A DNA stretch of 38,569 bases from Bacillota bacterium (GCA_017634575.1 JAGBND010000157.1:1-38569), one strand, 5' to 3'. Shown: positions 1-8,639, numbered from the stretch's first letter. Notes: generated by a model from the sequence alone, not told the origin. Translations and numbers: made by a program.

Positions 1-2220
1 CTTCAGGGTGGGCTGAATACCCAGAATATACTGGGAAATGGCGGTGAAGGTCCATGCAGCGGTACCGGTCAGCCAGCTGTTCTTGCCCTCGCCGAAGGTG
101 GGAGCATCCTTGCCGGCTACCATCTGGCAGTAGACATAGGGCTCGGTGCGGTGCACTTCGCTGATTTCTTCCAGGTAGACCGGGCAGGTCTTGCGGAATA
201 CATCGAAGGCGCGGTTGCCATGGCCGAGCTCTGTTTCGGCGCAGACGATCCACGGATTGTTGTGGCAGAAAATACCGGCATTCTCCTTGTATCCGGGCGG
301 ATAGGAGGTGATTTCGCCAATCTCGACATGATATTTGGTGTAAGCCGGCTGCAGCAGCACGATACCGAACTTGGAATCCAGCTTTTCTTCGACGCTCTTC
401 AGCGCGGTGGCTGCCTTGCCGTCTTCTACGCCGATGCCGGCCATGACGCACATGCCCTGAGGCTCGATGTAGATCTGGCCTTCTTCGCAGACCTTGGAAC
501 CGATGGGGTTGGAGTAAGCGTCATAGGCGCGGACGAACCATTCGCCGTCCCAACCGGCATCTTCCACAACCTTGATCATGCCGTCAACCTTGCCAAGCAC
601 TTCGGCGGCTTCGTCTTTAAGACCCACAGCCTCGCACAGCTCGGCATATTCTTTTCCGTATTTGACAAACATACCGCCGATGAAAACACTCTCGGCCACC
701 GGTCCCTCGCTGGGTCCGAAGGTCTGGAAGCTTTCGCCGGGCTCCTCGGAGAAGCAGTTCAGGTTCAGGCAGTCGTTCCAGTCAGCGCGGCCGATCAGCG
801 GCAGGCCGTGAGGGCCAAGATGGGTAGCGGTGTAGATAAAGCTGCGGCGCAGATGCTCCATCAGCGGAACTGCTTTGCTGAAGTCGCTGTCGAAGGCACA
901 GGGCTCATCCAGAATGGAGAAATCGCCCGTCTCACGGATATAAGCAGCCGTGCCGGCAATCAGCCACAGCGGATCGTCGTTGAAGCCGCCGCCAATGTCA
1001 GCGTTGCCCTTCTTGGTAAGGGGCTGATACTGATGGTAGGTGGAGCCGTCCTCAAACTGGGTATTGGCAATATCGATGATTCTTTCTCTGGCTCTTTCGG
1101 GAATCAGATGGACAAAGCCTAAAAGATCCTGGCAGCTGTCTCTGAAGCCCATGCCGCGGCCCAGACCGGACTCGTAATAGCTGGCGGAACGGCTCATATT
1201 GAAGGTAACCATGCACTGGTATTGGTTCCAGATGTTGACCAGACGGTTCAGCTTTTCGTCCTTGGTGTTGACATTGTAGGTGGACAGAAGCTTTGTCCAG
1301 TATTCATTCAGCTCATCCAGAGCTTTCTGAACCTGCTCGGAGGTCTGATATTTCTCAAGAAGAGCCTTGGCGGGTGCCTTGTTGATGATGCCAGGGGCTT
1401 CAAACTTCTGGTCGCGGGGATTTTCACAATAGCCCAGCACGAAGACAAATTCTTCCGAAGCGCCGGGAGCGAGGCTGGTTTTCAGATGATGGGAACCGAT
1501 GGGCTGCCATCCGTGGGCGATGGAGTTTTTGCTCTTGCCCTCGCGGACCACATCCGGGTCGTCAAAGCTGTTGTAGAAGCCGATAAAAGCGTCGCGGCTG
1601 GTATCGAAACCCTCGATGGGTTTGTTGACGGAATAAACAGCGTAATGGTTGCGGCGTTCACGGTATTCGGTCTTGTGGTAAATGGTGCTGCCGATCACCT
1701 CCACCTCGCCGGTGGAGAAATTCCGCTGGAAGTTGGACATATCGTCCTGGGCATTCCACAGACAGAACTCGATGAAGCTGAACAAATCCACATTCTTTTC
1801 AGCCTCTGAAAGGTTGGTCAGGGTAAGACGATGAATCTCGCAGGTGTCGTTTACCGGAACAAAAGCGGTCAGCTCGGCCTGCAGACCGTTTTTGGCGCTT
1901 TTGATTTTGCTGTAGCCAAGGCCATGGCGGCACTCATAGCTGTCCAGCTCGGTCTTCACCGGCATCCAGCCCGGATTCCAAACGGTATCGCCATCTTTAA
2001 TATAGTAGTAGCGTCCGCCAAAATCCATCGGGCAGTTGTTATAGCGGTAACGGGTCAGCCTAAGGAGCTTCGCGTCTTTGTAGAAGCAATAGCCGCCGGC
2101 CGTATTGCTGATCAAACCAAAAAAGTCCTGGCTGCCCAGATAGTTAATCCACGGCAGCGGTGTTTTGGGAGTGTCGATAACATACTCTTTGCGTACGTCA
2201 TCAAAATAACCGTACTTCAT
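1..2220 (-). CDS. GH94 glycoside phosphorylase, cellobiose phosphorylase type (3' end missing)
   Basis: Cytoplasmic enzyme expected to phosphorolyse cellobiose to glucose 1-phosphate and glucose. The 740 codons visible begin [16 protein letters not shown] and contain the family blocks [61 protein letters not shown] and [11 protein letters not shown]. The DWND motif at residues 480-483 carries the aspartate expected as general acid. Cellobiose phosphorylases are about 810 residues, so only the C-terminal ~70 lie outside the window. The ATG at 2220 is preceded by GAGGT at good spacing. It is transcribed divergently from the transketolase genes. Chitobiose or cellodextrin phosphorylase are the alternatives; overall wording of the motifs fits cellobiose phosphorylase best. 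Confidence 0.93.
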   Translation of the reverse strand, partial: MKYGYFDDVRKEYVIDTPKTPLPWINYLGSQDFFGLISNTAGGYCFYKDAKLLRLTRYRYNNCPMDFGGRYYYIKDGDTVWNPGWMPVKTELDSYECRHGLGYSKIKSAKNGLQAELTAFVPVNDTCEIHRLTLTNLSEAEKNVDLFSFIEFCLWNAQDDMSNFQRNFSTGEVEVIGSTIYHKTEYRERRNHYAVYSVNKPIEGFDTSRDAFIGFYNSFDDPDVVREGKSKNSIAHGWQPIGSHHLKTSLAPGASEEFVFVLGYCENPRDQKFEAPGIINKAPAKALLEKYQTSEQVQKALDELNEYWTKLLSTYNVNTKDEKLNRLVNIWNQYQCMVTFNMSRSASYYESGLGRGMGFRDSCQDLLGFVHLIPERARERIIDIANTQFEDGSTYHQYQPLTKKGNADIGGGFNDDPLWLIAGTAAYIRETGDFSILDEPCAFDSDFSKAVPLMEHLRRSFIYTATHLGPHGLPLIGRADWNDCLNLNCFSEEPGESFQTFGPSEGPVAESVFIGGMFVKYGKEYAELCEAVGLKDEAAEVLGKVDGMIKVVEDAGWDGEWFVRAYDAYSNPIGSKVCEEGQIYIEPQGMCVMAGIGVEDGKAATALKSVEEKLDSKFGIVLLQPAYTKYHVEIGEITSYPPGYKENAGIFCHNNPWIVCAETELGHGNRAFDVFRKTCPVYLEEISEVHRTEPYVYCQMVAGKDAPTFGEGKNSWLTGTAAWTFTAISQYILGIQPTLK

Positions 2221-2262
2221 AACCATACCTCGCATCAATAAAGATTCTTAGGGCATATCTTC

Positions 2263-2291
2263 ATTATACGGACGCGCCGGCGAAAAGTAAA
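2263..2291 (-). promoter_or_regulatory. Promoter of the GH94 gene
   Basis: On the minus strand TTTACT, 17-bp spacer, TATAAT. This puts the transcription start about 35 nt upstream of the GH94 ATG. The promoter sits between the gene and repeat element A. Confidence 0.6.
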
Positions 2292-2342
2292 GGCAGATTT
2301 GTGAAATTATCGGGGAAATCGTTGCTTTGGGGTCGCCTTGGT

Positions 2343-2447
2343 GTCGCCTCCATAAAGGCTCTCTGCATACTCTGCCGCAATCCTATCCGTGTATAGAATC
2401 CTTCGGATGCTGCGGAAGCCGTCTGCAGAGAGCCTTTATGGAGGCTC
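2343..2447 (+). repeat. Interspersed palindromic element, copy A
   Basis: One of four ~105-bp copies in this window. It starts GTCGCC and ends GGCTC. Its arms at 2346-2367 and 2424-2445 form a perfect 22-bp inverted repeat. Inside lies the shared core beginning CTGCATACTCTGCCGC, containing TAGAATCCTT and GCTGCGGAAGCCG, and ending TGCAG. The outer part of the arm (TCCATAAAGGCTCT) is specific to this copy. A second GTCGCC at 2332-2337 just upstream may be a remnant. It lies in the gap between the divergent GH94 and transketolase genes, outside both predicted transcripts. The rest of the 2221-2729 gap holds two promoters and copy B. Confidence 0.85.
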
Positions 2448-2515
2448 GAACTCTTTGGCGGATGTTTGCCCGCGTTTCTGAAAGGCAACTTCGTCCTTTA
2501 TAACGAAATATATAA

Positions 2516-2544
2516 TTGCCGAAATTCAGATTGCCGTGTATAAT
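2516..2544 (+). promoter_or_regulatory. Promoter of the transketolase operon
   Basis: TTGCCG, 17-bp spacer, TATAAT, in a very AT-rich stretch with a second TATAAT-like string just downstream. A start near 2551 would give a ~180-nt leader that contains repeat element B. Confidence 0.55.
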
Positions 2545-2585
2545 ATATATAATATCCGTAATCTACAGGGAACACAGGTTTTATC

Positions 2586-2690
2586 GAGCCGCCATATGTC
2601 TTTCCTGCAGACGGCTTCCGCAGCGCCCGAAGGATTCTATGCTCGCCCAGGATTGCGGCAGAGTATGCAGGAAAGACATATGACGGCGAC
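2586..2690 (-). repeat. Interspersed palindromic element, copy B
   Basis: Same family as copy A in the opposite orientation (GTCGCC end at 2690, GGCTC end at 2586). Arms 2588-2609 and 2666-2687 pair over 22 bp with one imperfect pair, which is U-G when read in the GTCGCC-first sense and A-C in the other. The copy-specific arm is GTCATATGTCTTTC. It lies downstream of the predicted transketolase promoter and ends ~30 nt before the ribosome site, so it would be part of that mRNA leader, in antisense orientation to the element. Confidence 0.85.
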
Positions 2691-2729
2691 CCCCGAACCC
2701 CTGTTTTCCCCATCCAATAGGAGGTGTCC

Positions 2730-3581
2730 ATGAACGAACACGAAAAAAATGCCCTGAAGGTATTTGCAACCAAAGTCCGAATCGGGATTATCGAAAGCAC
2801 CTATGCCGCAAAATGCGGCCATCCTGGCGGCAGCCTTTCTTCGGCTGATCTTTTAACCTACCTGTACTGCAAAGAAATGAAGATTGATCCTGAGAATCCT
2901 CACTGGGAGGAGAGGGATCGTTTTGTGCTTTCCAAAGGTCATGCAGCGCCGCTTCTGTATTCCACGCTGGCTAACAGAGGCTTTTTTCCTGTGGAGGATC
3001 TGAAAACGCTGCGCCATATCGGAAGCTATCTGCAGGGCCATCCCAATATGAATGAGGTTCCCGGCGTGGATATGTCTACCGGATCTTTGGGACAGGGCGT
3101 TTCTGCTGCCTGCGGCATGGCAAAGGGCTTTCAGTTCCAGAACAAGCCGAATCGTGTTTATGCGCTTTTAGGCGATGGCGAGATTGAAGAGGGACAGGTA
3201 TGGGAAGCGCTGATGTTTGCAGCCCATTACAAGCTGGACAATCTTTGCGTGTTCATTGACAACAACAATCTTCAGATCGACGGTGAAATCTCCAAGGTTA
3301 TGAGCCCCTATCCCATCGACGAAAAGCTGCGGGCCTTCGGCTTTGAGACCGAGGTCATCGACGGACACGATTTTGACGCGATCGAAGCTGCCCTTGCGCA
3401 TGCCAGGGAAACAAAGGGAAAACCCTACGCCGTTGTGATGAAAACCATCAAAGGCAAGGATGTTTCCTACATGGAGAACCAGGCTGCCTGGCACGGCAAG
3501 GCGCCGAATCAGGCTGAGTACGAGCAGGCTATGAAAGAGCTGACAGCGCTTCTTGAAGCGCAGGAAAAACAGCTGTCCTAA
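2730..3581 (+). CDS. Transketolase, N-terminal (TPP-binding) subunit
   Basis: First half of a two-subunit transketolase, which moves two-carbon ketol units between sugar phosphates in the non-oxidative pentose phosphate pathway. The 283 residues contain the thiamine diphosphate motif from GDG (148-150) to NNN (178-180), plus KCGHPGGSLS (28-37) and SKGHAAP (68-74) with the expected histidines. ATG 2730 is chosen because AGGAGG at 2719-2724 sits 5 nt upstream; an in-frame GTG at 2724 overlaps that site and is rejected. The second subunit follows after 35 bp. Split transketolases are common in Clostridia and archaea. Confidence 0.95.
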   Translation: MNEHEKNALKVFATKVRIGIIESTYAAKCGHPGGSLSSADLLTYLYCKEMKIDPENPHWEERDRFVLSKGHAAPLLYSTLANRGFFPVEDLKTLRHIGSYLQGHPNMNEVPGVDMSTGSLGQGVSAACGMAKGFQFQNKPNRVYALLGDGEIEEGQVWEALMFAAHYKLDNLCVFIDNNNLQIDGEISKVMSPYPIDEKLRAFGFETEVIDGHDFDAIEAALAHARETKGKPYAVVMKTIKGKDVSYMENQAAWHGKAPNQAEYEQAMKELTALLEAQEKQLS

Positions 3582-3616
3582 GATGTGACGAATACGATTA
3601 TTGAGGGAGAAAAAGC

Positions 3617-4558
3617 ATGAGTGAGATAAAAAAGATTGCGACCCGTGACAGCTATGGAAATGCGCTGAAGGCACTGGGAGAAAAATATGACAACCTGGTC
3701 GTGCTGGATGCCGATCTGGCAGGAGCTACCAAAACCGGCATCTTCCAGAAGGCGTTTCCGGAACGTCACTTTGATTGCGGTATTGCGGAAGCAAATATGA
3801 CCTCTGTGGCGGCAGGCCTTTCCACCACCGGACTGGTACCTTTTGTTTCGTCCTTTGCGATGTTTGCGGCAGGCCGCGCCTTTGAGCAGGTCAGAAACAG
3901 TATCGGATATCCCCACCTGAATGTGAAGATCGGCGCGACCCATGCCGGTATTTCCGTGGGTGAGGACGGCGCCAGCCATCAGTGCAACGAGGACATCGCC
4001 CTGATGCGCGCGATCCCCGGCATGGTGGTGATCAATCCGGCAGACGATGTGGAAGCAAGAGCAGCGGTGGAAGCGGCGTACAAGTATCAGGGCCCCGTTT
4101 ACCTGCGTTTCGGAAGACTGGCCGTTCCCGTTTTCCACGACGAAGCGACTTATCAGTTTGAAATCGGCAAAGCGGAAGAGGTCTGCCCGGGAGACGATGT
4201 CACCATTATCGCTACTGGTCTGATGGTGAAGGAAGCCATGGATGCTTCCCGGATCCTGAAGGAAGAGGGCATCTCCTGCCGCGTCATTAACATGGCTACC
4301 ATCAAACCTCTGGATGAAGAAATTGTTTTGAAGGCTGCCAGAGAAACCGGACGGATCGTCACGGCAGAGGAGCATTCCATTATCGGCGGTCTGGGCGAAG
4401 CGGTCTGCTCGCTGCTGAGTGAAAAACTGCCTACGCCTGTGCGCCGCGTGGGCGTCATGGATACCTTTGGAGAGTCCGGACCTGCCCTGGATCTTTTGAA
4501 GCTTTACGGACTATCCAGCGAAAATCTTTGCAAGGTCTGCAAGGAAATGATCGGGTAA
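3617..4558 (+). CDS. Transketolase, C-terminal (pyrimidine-binding) subunit
   Basis: Partner of the preceding gene. The 313 residues hold the pyrimidine-binding domain with the catalytic glutamate in CGIAEANM (E58), the substrate-facing block GATHAGISVGEDGASHQ, and the C-terminal transketolase domain (GLMVKEAMDASRIL, EEHSIIGGLG). GAGGGAG lies 7 nt before the ATG. The two subunits form the active site together, so they should be co-expressed from the promoter at 2516-2544. An intrinsic terminator follows. Confidence 0.95.
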   Translation: MSEIKKIATRDSYGNALKALGEKYDNLVVLDADLAGATKTGIFQKAFPERHFDCGIAEANMTSVAAGLSTTGLVPFVSSFAMFAAGRAFEQVRNSIGYPHLNVKIGATHAGISVGEDGASHQCNEDIALMRAIPGMVVINPADDVEARAAVEAAYKYQGPVYLRFGRLAVPVFHDEATYQFEIGKAEEVCPGDDVTIIATGLMVKEAMDASRILKEEGISCRVINMATIKPLDEEIVLKAARETGRIVTAEEHSIIGGLGEAVCSLLSEKLPTPVRRVGVMDTFGESGPALDLLKLYGLSSENLCKVCKEMIG

Positions 4559-4601
4559 TCGTAAACGCCGAATAAGTGAATGAGTGAATTAGTGAAAAAG
4601 A

Positions 4602-4645
4602 ACAAGCCGAAATGCTGTTAACAGTGTTTCGGCTTGTTTGTTTGG
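4602..4645 (+). terminator. Terminator of the transketolase operon
   Basis: Perfect 11-bp arms ACAAGCCGAAA and TTTCGGCTTGT (4602-4612, 4627-4637) with further pairing toward the loop, followed by a T-rich tail TTGTTT. Confidence 0.85.
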
Positions 4646-4694
4646 AGAAATTGATGAAATCTGTCTGTTAAATGAAAAAATATGCAAAAACTGC

Positions 4695-4723
4695 TTGACA
4701 AGAGGATCCTTTAATGCTATGAT
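4695..4723 (+). promoter_or_regulatory. Promoter of the trpB T-box leader
   Basis: Near-consensus TTGACA, 17-bp spacer, TATGAT. The predicted start near 4730 gives a ~330-nt leader, right for a T-box RNA. Confidence 0.85.
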
Positions 4724-4729
4724 GCACTA

Positions 4730-5012
4730 AACCGTTGAGAAAGAGTAAGTAGCTTCTATCCCCGGATCTTACAGAGAGCGGCCGTTTGCTGAGAGGCTGC
4801 AGTGAAGGCAGAAGTGAATGGGCTTTTGAGGGCCGACAGAAAGAACCGGTTTTCCGTTCGAGTATGGAGGACGGCGTGGCTTACCGTCAGATGAGCCGGC
4901 ATATGATAGTATGCGCAAAGTGGATGCGATTGCATCAAGCCGGGTGGCACCGCAGGTGTTTTGTAAAGTCAAACCCCTGTCCCAGCAGAAATTGGGACAG
5001 GGGTGTTTTATT
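4730..5012 (+). promoter_or_regulatory. T-box riboswitch, tRNA-Trp specific
   Basis: Leader RNA that senses uncharged tRNA and decides between termination and trpB transcription. Stem I marks are AGAGTAAGTAGC on the 5' side, the AGAGAG bulge and GCTGAGAGG. The 3' side of the specifier loop reads GTGAATGGGC, placing the codon TGG (4819-4821) right after GAA, so tryptophan is the inferred amino acid. The T-box sequence GGGTGGCACCGC is at 4942-4953. The competing terminator has 12-bp arms at 4973-4984 and 4993-5004 and a GTTTTATT tail. Specificity is read from one codon and fits the downstream gene. Confidence 0.92.
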
Positions 5013-5058
5013 GCCATCTACCCTTGGTCCCCTAAAAAATTCTAAGGAGGTATGAAAA

Positions 5059-6432
5059 ATGGCAAGAAATGAAGTTCCTTACAAGATTTACCTGACAGAG
5101 AATGAGATGCCGAAAGATTGGTACAATGTCCGCGCGGATATGAAGAACAAACCTGCGCCGCTTCTGAACCCCGGTACCCATCAGCCCATGACGGCCGAAG
5201 AGCTTGGCGCTGTCTTTTGTGAAGATCTGGTGGCTCAGGAGTTGGACAACGACACCCGGTTTATTCCGATTCCCGAAGAAATCCGCAGCTTCTACAAAAT
5301 GTACCGTCCTTCACCGCTGGTTCGGGCATACTGTCTGGAAGAGAAGCTGGGCACCCCGGCCAAGATCTATTACAAGTTTGAAGGCAACAACACCAGCGGC
5401 TCCCACAAACTGAATTCTGCCGTAGCCCAGGCCTACTATGCGAAAAAACAGGGCCTTAAGGGCGTTACCACGGAAACCGGCGCCGGACAGTGGGGCACAG
5501 CCCTGTCCATGGCCTGCTCCTACTTTGATCTGGACTGCAAGGTCTATATGGTTAAAGTCAGCTATGAGCAGAAGCCCTTCAGACGGGAGGTTATGAGAGT
5601 CTATGGCGCATCCGTAACGCCTTCTCCCTCGGATACGACGCAAGTTGGCCGCAAGATCCTGGCGGAGCATCCCGGAACAACCGGGTCTCTTGGCTGCGCT
5701 ATTTCTGAAGCTGTGGAAGTTGCAGTATCCAATCCGGGCTACCGCTATGTGCTGGGTTCTGTGCTCAATCAGGTGCTGCTGCATCAGAGCGTCATCGGTC
5801 TGGAGACCAAAGCAGCCCTCGACAAATACGGCATCAAGCCGGATATTATTATCGGCTGCGCCGGCGGCGGTTCCAACCTGGGCGGTCTGATCTCTCCCTT
5901 TATGGGCGAAAAGCTCAGAGGCGAAGCGGATTACCGTTTTATCGCCGTTGAACCGGCATCCTGCCCCAGCTTCACCCGCGGCGTCTACGCTTACGACTTC
6001 GCCGATACCGGCATGGTATGCCCGCTGGCCAAAATGTATACCCTGGGTTCCGACTTCATTCCGTCCGCCAATCATGCCGGCGGTCTGCGCTACCATGGCA
6101 TGAGCCCGATTCTGTCCCAGCTCTACGACGATGGTATGATCGAAGCAGTTTCCGTGGAACAGACCAAAGTATTCGAGGCGGCTGAACAGTTCGCCAGAGT
6201 AGAGGGCATCCTTCCCGCTCCCGAAAGCTCCCACGCCATCCGGGTGGCCATTGACGAAGCCCTGAAATGCAAGGAAAACGGCGAAGAGAAGACCATTGTC
6301 TTCGGCCTCACCGGCACCGGCTATTTCGATCTGGTCGCCTACGAAAAGTTCCATGAGGGTGAAATGAACGACTATATTCCCACTGACGAAGAACTCGCCG
6401 CATACCGCGCAAAGCTTCCGAAAGTAGAATAG
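5059..6432 (+). CDS. trpB: Tryptophan synthase beta chain, TrpB2 type
   Basis: PLP enzyme joining indole and L-serine to make tryptophan. The 457 residues are longer than classical TrpB1 (~400), and the N-terminal extension fits the TrpB2 subfamily. The Schiff-base lysine is K117 in NTSGSHKLNSA. ETGAGQWG (139-146) is the substrate-carboxylate region, and CAGGGSN (267-273) binds the PLP phosphate. TAAGGAGG lies before the ATG. No trpA or other trp gene is adjacent, so it may act as a free-standing indole-salvage enzyme. This role is inferred. Expression should rise when tRNA-Trp is uncharged, through the T-box. Confidence 0.93.
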   Translation: MARNEVPYKIYLTENEMPKDWYNVRADMKNKPAPLLNPGTHQPMTAEELGAVFCEDLVAQELDNDTRFIPIPEEIRSFYKMYRPSPLVRAYCLEEKLGTPAKIYYKFEGNNTSGSHKLNSAVAQAYYAKKQGLKGVTTETGAGQWGTALSMACSYFDLDCKVYMVKVSYEQKPFRREVMRVYGASVTPSPSDTTQVGRKILAEHPGTTGSLGCAISEAVEVAVSNPGYRYVLGSVLNQVLLHQSVIGLETKAALDKYGIKPDIIIGCAGGGSNLGGLISPFMGEKLRGEADYRFIAVEPASCPSFTRGVYAYDFADTGMVCPLAKMYTLGSDFIPSANHAGGLRYHGMSPILSQLYDDGMIEAVSVEQTKVFEAAEQFARVEGILPAPESSHAIRVAIDEALKCKENGEEKTIVFGLTGTGYFDLVAYEKFHEGEMNDYIPTDEELAAYRAKLPKVE

Positions 6433-6467
6433 TGCTAAATTTAATGGTTGTTTCTTAAAAAGAGCAA

Positions 6468-6518
6468 AGGCGATTGCCATGACCCAGTCTTCATGGCAAT
6501 CGCCTGTTTTGTTTTTTT
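6468..6518 (+). terminator. Terminator of trpB
   Basis: Perfect 15-bp arms AGGCGATTGCCATGA and TCATGGCAATCGCCT (6468-6482, 6491-6505) followed by a long T tract (TTTTGTTTTTTT). Confidence 0.92.
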
Positions 6519-6535
6519 GTAAGCATCTGTTTAGT

Positions 6536-6857
6536 TACTGCCAAAACCGCGCATTTTTCCGAATTGGCAGTAGATGTGAAATGGAAAGCTTAAAATTACT
6601 GCCAAATCATGGGGTTTTTCCGAGGAGGCAGTAGTAATTACTGCCTCCTCGGAAAAAGTGCCGGTTTTAGCAGTAAAAACAGCCGATTTTAGGAAAAAGC
6701 TACTGCCAATTCGGAAAAAACGCAATTTTGGCAGTAAAAATTGGGAGAATACAGCTTTACTACTGCCAATTCGGAAAAAACGCAATTTTGGCAGTAAAAA
6801 ATGGGAGAACACAGCTTTACTACTGCCAATTTGGGAAAAAAAGCAATTTTGGCAGTA
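6536..6857 (+). repeat. Cluster of six TACTGCC...GGCAGTA palindromes
   Basis: Six 36-37-nt units at 6536-6572, 6597-6633, 6639-6675, 6701-6736, 6761-6796 and 6821-6857. Each begins TACTGCC, ends GGCAGTA (AGCAGTA in the third) and contains a CGGAAAAA-type core (TTGGGAAAAA in the sixth). Units 1 and 2 are inverted relative to units 3-6. Units 4-6 repeat with an exact 60-bp period and near-identical 24-bp linkers. The end of unit 2 and start of unit 3 form 14-bp perfect arms around GTAAT (6620-6652). The cluster fills the gap between the convergent trpB and DUF853 genes. The layout resembles REP/BIME mosaics; no homology to a known family is claimed. Confidence 0.85.
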
Positions 6858-6870
6858 AGAACTGGCAGCC

Positions 6871-8535
6871 TTATTTCTTAAACAATGTTCCAAACAGGCT
6901 TCTTCCCAGAGAAGCGCCAAGATTTCCGCCCAGCAGCTTTCCGAAGGAGCCGAACTTGCCGCCCAGGCTCTTGCCTACCTCACGGCCAACGGTGCCTACA
7001 ACGGAGTTGCCCACGGTCTTAACGGCCTGCTTTCTGGCATTGGCGGCTTTCTTGGCTTCCCGCTCGGCCTCCCTGGCTTCTTTTTCAGCGGCTTTCTGAG
7101 CTTCGCGCTCGGCAGCGGCCTGTTTTTTGGCTTCTTCCTTTTCAGCGGCAAGACGTTCTTTTTCTGCCTGCTTTTCTTCGGCAATCCGCTGCTTTTCAGC
7201 TTCGGCCTCGGCCTCGGCTTCTTCGGCAGCTTTTTGCTCCTCAAGACCCTTGCGCTGCAGGAATTCGTAAGCGGAATCCGGATCTACCGCATTGGCATAT
7301 TTGCTGTAGCAAAGGCTGCCCTTAATGGCATTATTCCGCTCTTCGTCGGAAATAGCTCCGAAGCGGCTCTTCGGAGGCAGAATATAGGCTTTTTCACAAA
7401 CGGAAGGAATGCCGCCCTCATCCAGGAAGGAAACCACGGCTTCACCGGTTCCCAGATTGAGAATGGTATCATAGGTGTCAAAAGCAGGATTCTCACGGAA
7501 GGAGTCGGCTGCGGATTTGACAGCGCGCTGATCGGAGGGGGTATAGGCCCTGAGACCATGCTGGATCTTGTTGCCCAGCTGGGCCAGCACGGAGTCGGGA
7601 ATGTCTTTCGGGTTCTGGGTGCAGAAGTAAACGCCGACGCCCTTGGAACGGATCAGCTTGACCATCTGCTCGATCTTGTCCAGCAGAGACTTGGAAGCGC
7701 CCTTAAAGAGCAGGTGAGCCTCGTCAAAGAAGAAGACCATCTTCGGCTTGGCCAGATCGCCCACTTCAGGCATCACGTCAAAGAGCTCGGACAAAAGCCA
7801 CAGCAGGAAGGTAGAGTAGAGTCTTCCGTTATTGATCAGGCTTTCGGAATCCAGAATGTTGATGACGCCCTTGCCGCCTTCGCCGATGGTCAGCCAGTCA
7901 GCGATATTCAGCGCCGGTTCGCCGAAGAAAACATCGCCGCCCTCGGTTTCCAGAGCCACCAGCGCGCGCATGATGGCGCCGACGGAAGCGGAGGAAATGC
8001 GGCCGTAATCCGCTGCAAATTCGGAAGCATGGTCGTTCACGTAGTTAAGCATGGATTTCAGATCTTTGGTATCGATCAGCAGCAGGCCGTTATCGTCCGC
8101 AATCTTGTAGACAATCGAGAGAATATCCCGCTGCAGGTCGTTCAGGTCGAGGATGCGGCTCATCAAAAGAGGCCCGATTTCGGAAACGGTGGAGCGAAGC
8201 TGAATGCCCTTTTGTCCATAGATATCCCAAAGATTTACCGGATAACCCTGATAGGTAAAGTTATAGTCCGAAAGGCCAAAGCGCTGGATGCGGTTTTGCA
8301 TATCTTCGGTGTCTTTGCCCTCTGCCATAATGGAGGCGATATCACCCTTGACGTCGGCCATGAAAACCGGAACGCCAAGCTCGCTGAAAGACTCGGCCAG
8401 CACCTTCAGGGTGACGGTTTTTCCGGTACCGGTAGCACCGGCAACCAGTCCGTGACGGTTGGCCATTTTGGGAAGCATGCAAAGGGGTTCATTGTACTCG
8501 TTGTTTCCTACCCAGATCATTCCATCTCGTAACAT
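6871..8535 (-). CDS. HerA/YjgR-like ATPase (DUF853)
   Basis: Cytoplasmic P-loop ATPase of the HerA/FtsK-like superfamily, a group that motors along or loads onto DNA; the substrate of this branch is not established. Walker A is GATGTGKT (33-40) and Walker B is FFFDEAH (268-274), followed by a probable sensor segment VYFCTQNPKDIP. Residues ~430-505 are an almost pure E/A/K/R coiled coil, and the C-terminus is glycine-rich (GKSLGGKFGSFGK). The ATG at 8535 has GGAGG 5 nt upstream. Its 3' end abuts the palindrome cluster. No NurA partner is adjacent, but the gene across the divergent promoter has a possible nuclease core. Confidence 0.88.
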   Translation of the reverse strand: MLRDGMIWVGNNEYNEPLCMLPKMANRHGLVAGATGTGKTVTLKVLAESFSELGVPVFMADVKGDIASIMAEGKDTEDMQNRIQRFGLSDYNFTYQGYPVNLWDIYGQKGIQLRSTVSEIGPLLMSRILDLNDLQRDILSIVYKIADDNGLLLIDTKDLKSMLNYVNDHASEFAADYGRISSASVGAIMRALVALETEGGDVFFGEPALNIADWLTIGEGGKGVINILDSESLINNGRLYSTFLLWLLSELFDVMPEVGDLAKPKMVFFFDEAHLLFKGASKSLLDKIEQMVKLIRSKGVGVYFCTQNPKDIPDSVLAQLGNKIQHGLRAYTPSDQRAVKSAADSFRENPAFDTYDTILNLGTGEAVVSFLDEGGIPSVCEKAYILPPKSRFGAISDEERNNAIKGSLCYSKYANAVDPDSAYEFLQRKGLEEQKAAEEAEAEAEAEKQRIAEEKQAEKERLAAEKEEAKKQAAAEREAQKAAEKEAREAEREAKKAANARKQAVKTVGNSVVGTVGREVGKSLGGKFGSFGKLLGGNLGASLGRSLFGTLFKK

Positions 8536-8639
8536 AAAAGCCTCCTTAAAAATATAATTATCAAGGCGATTAAGGCGCAGATATGAGAAGTGCGCTTCTG
8601 CCGTTTCTCACCTGATTTTATTAACGAACAATTTACAAA

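Noticed and set aside
151..2241. Long plus-strand open frames opposite the GH94 gene
   Set aside because: They are shadows of the minus-strand GH94 coding sequence, which shows clear family motifs; the plus frames have no recognisable domain or ribosome site.
2264..2822. Small open frames around repeat elements A and B
   Set aside because: They read through the palindromes on both strands, lack ribosome sites and share peptides only because the repeats are related.
6536..6857. CRISPR array, suggested by the 60-bp period
   Set aside because: The units are themselves palindromes in mixed orientation, linkers are alike rather than unique, only three units are periodic, and no cas genes are present.
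6531..7099. Open frames of repeated peptides across the palindrome cluster
   Set aside because: They arise from the TACTGCC repeats on both strands, have no proper start signals and partly overlap the DUF853 gene.
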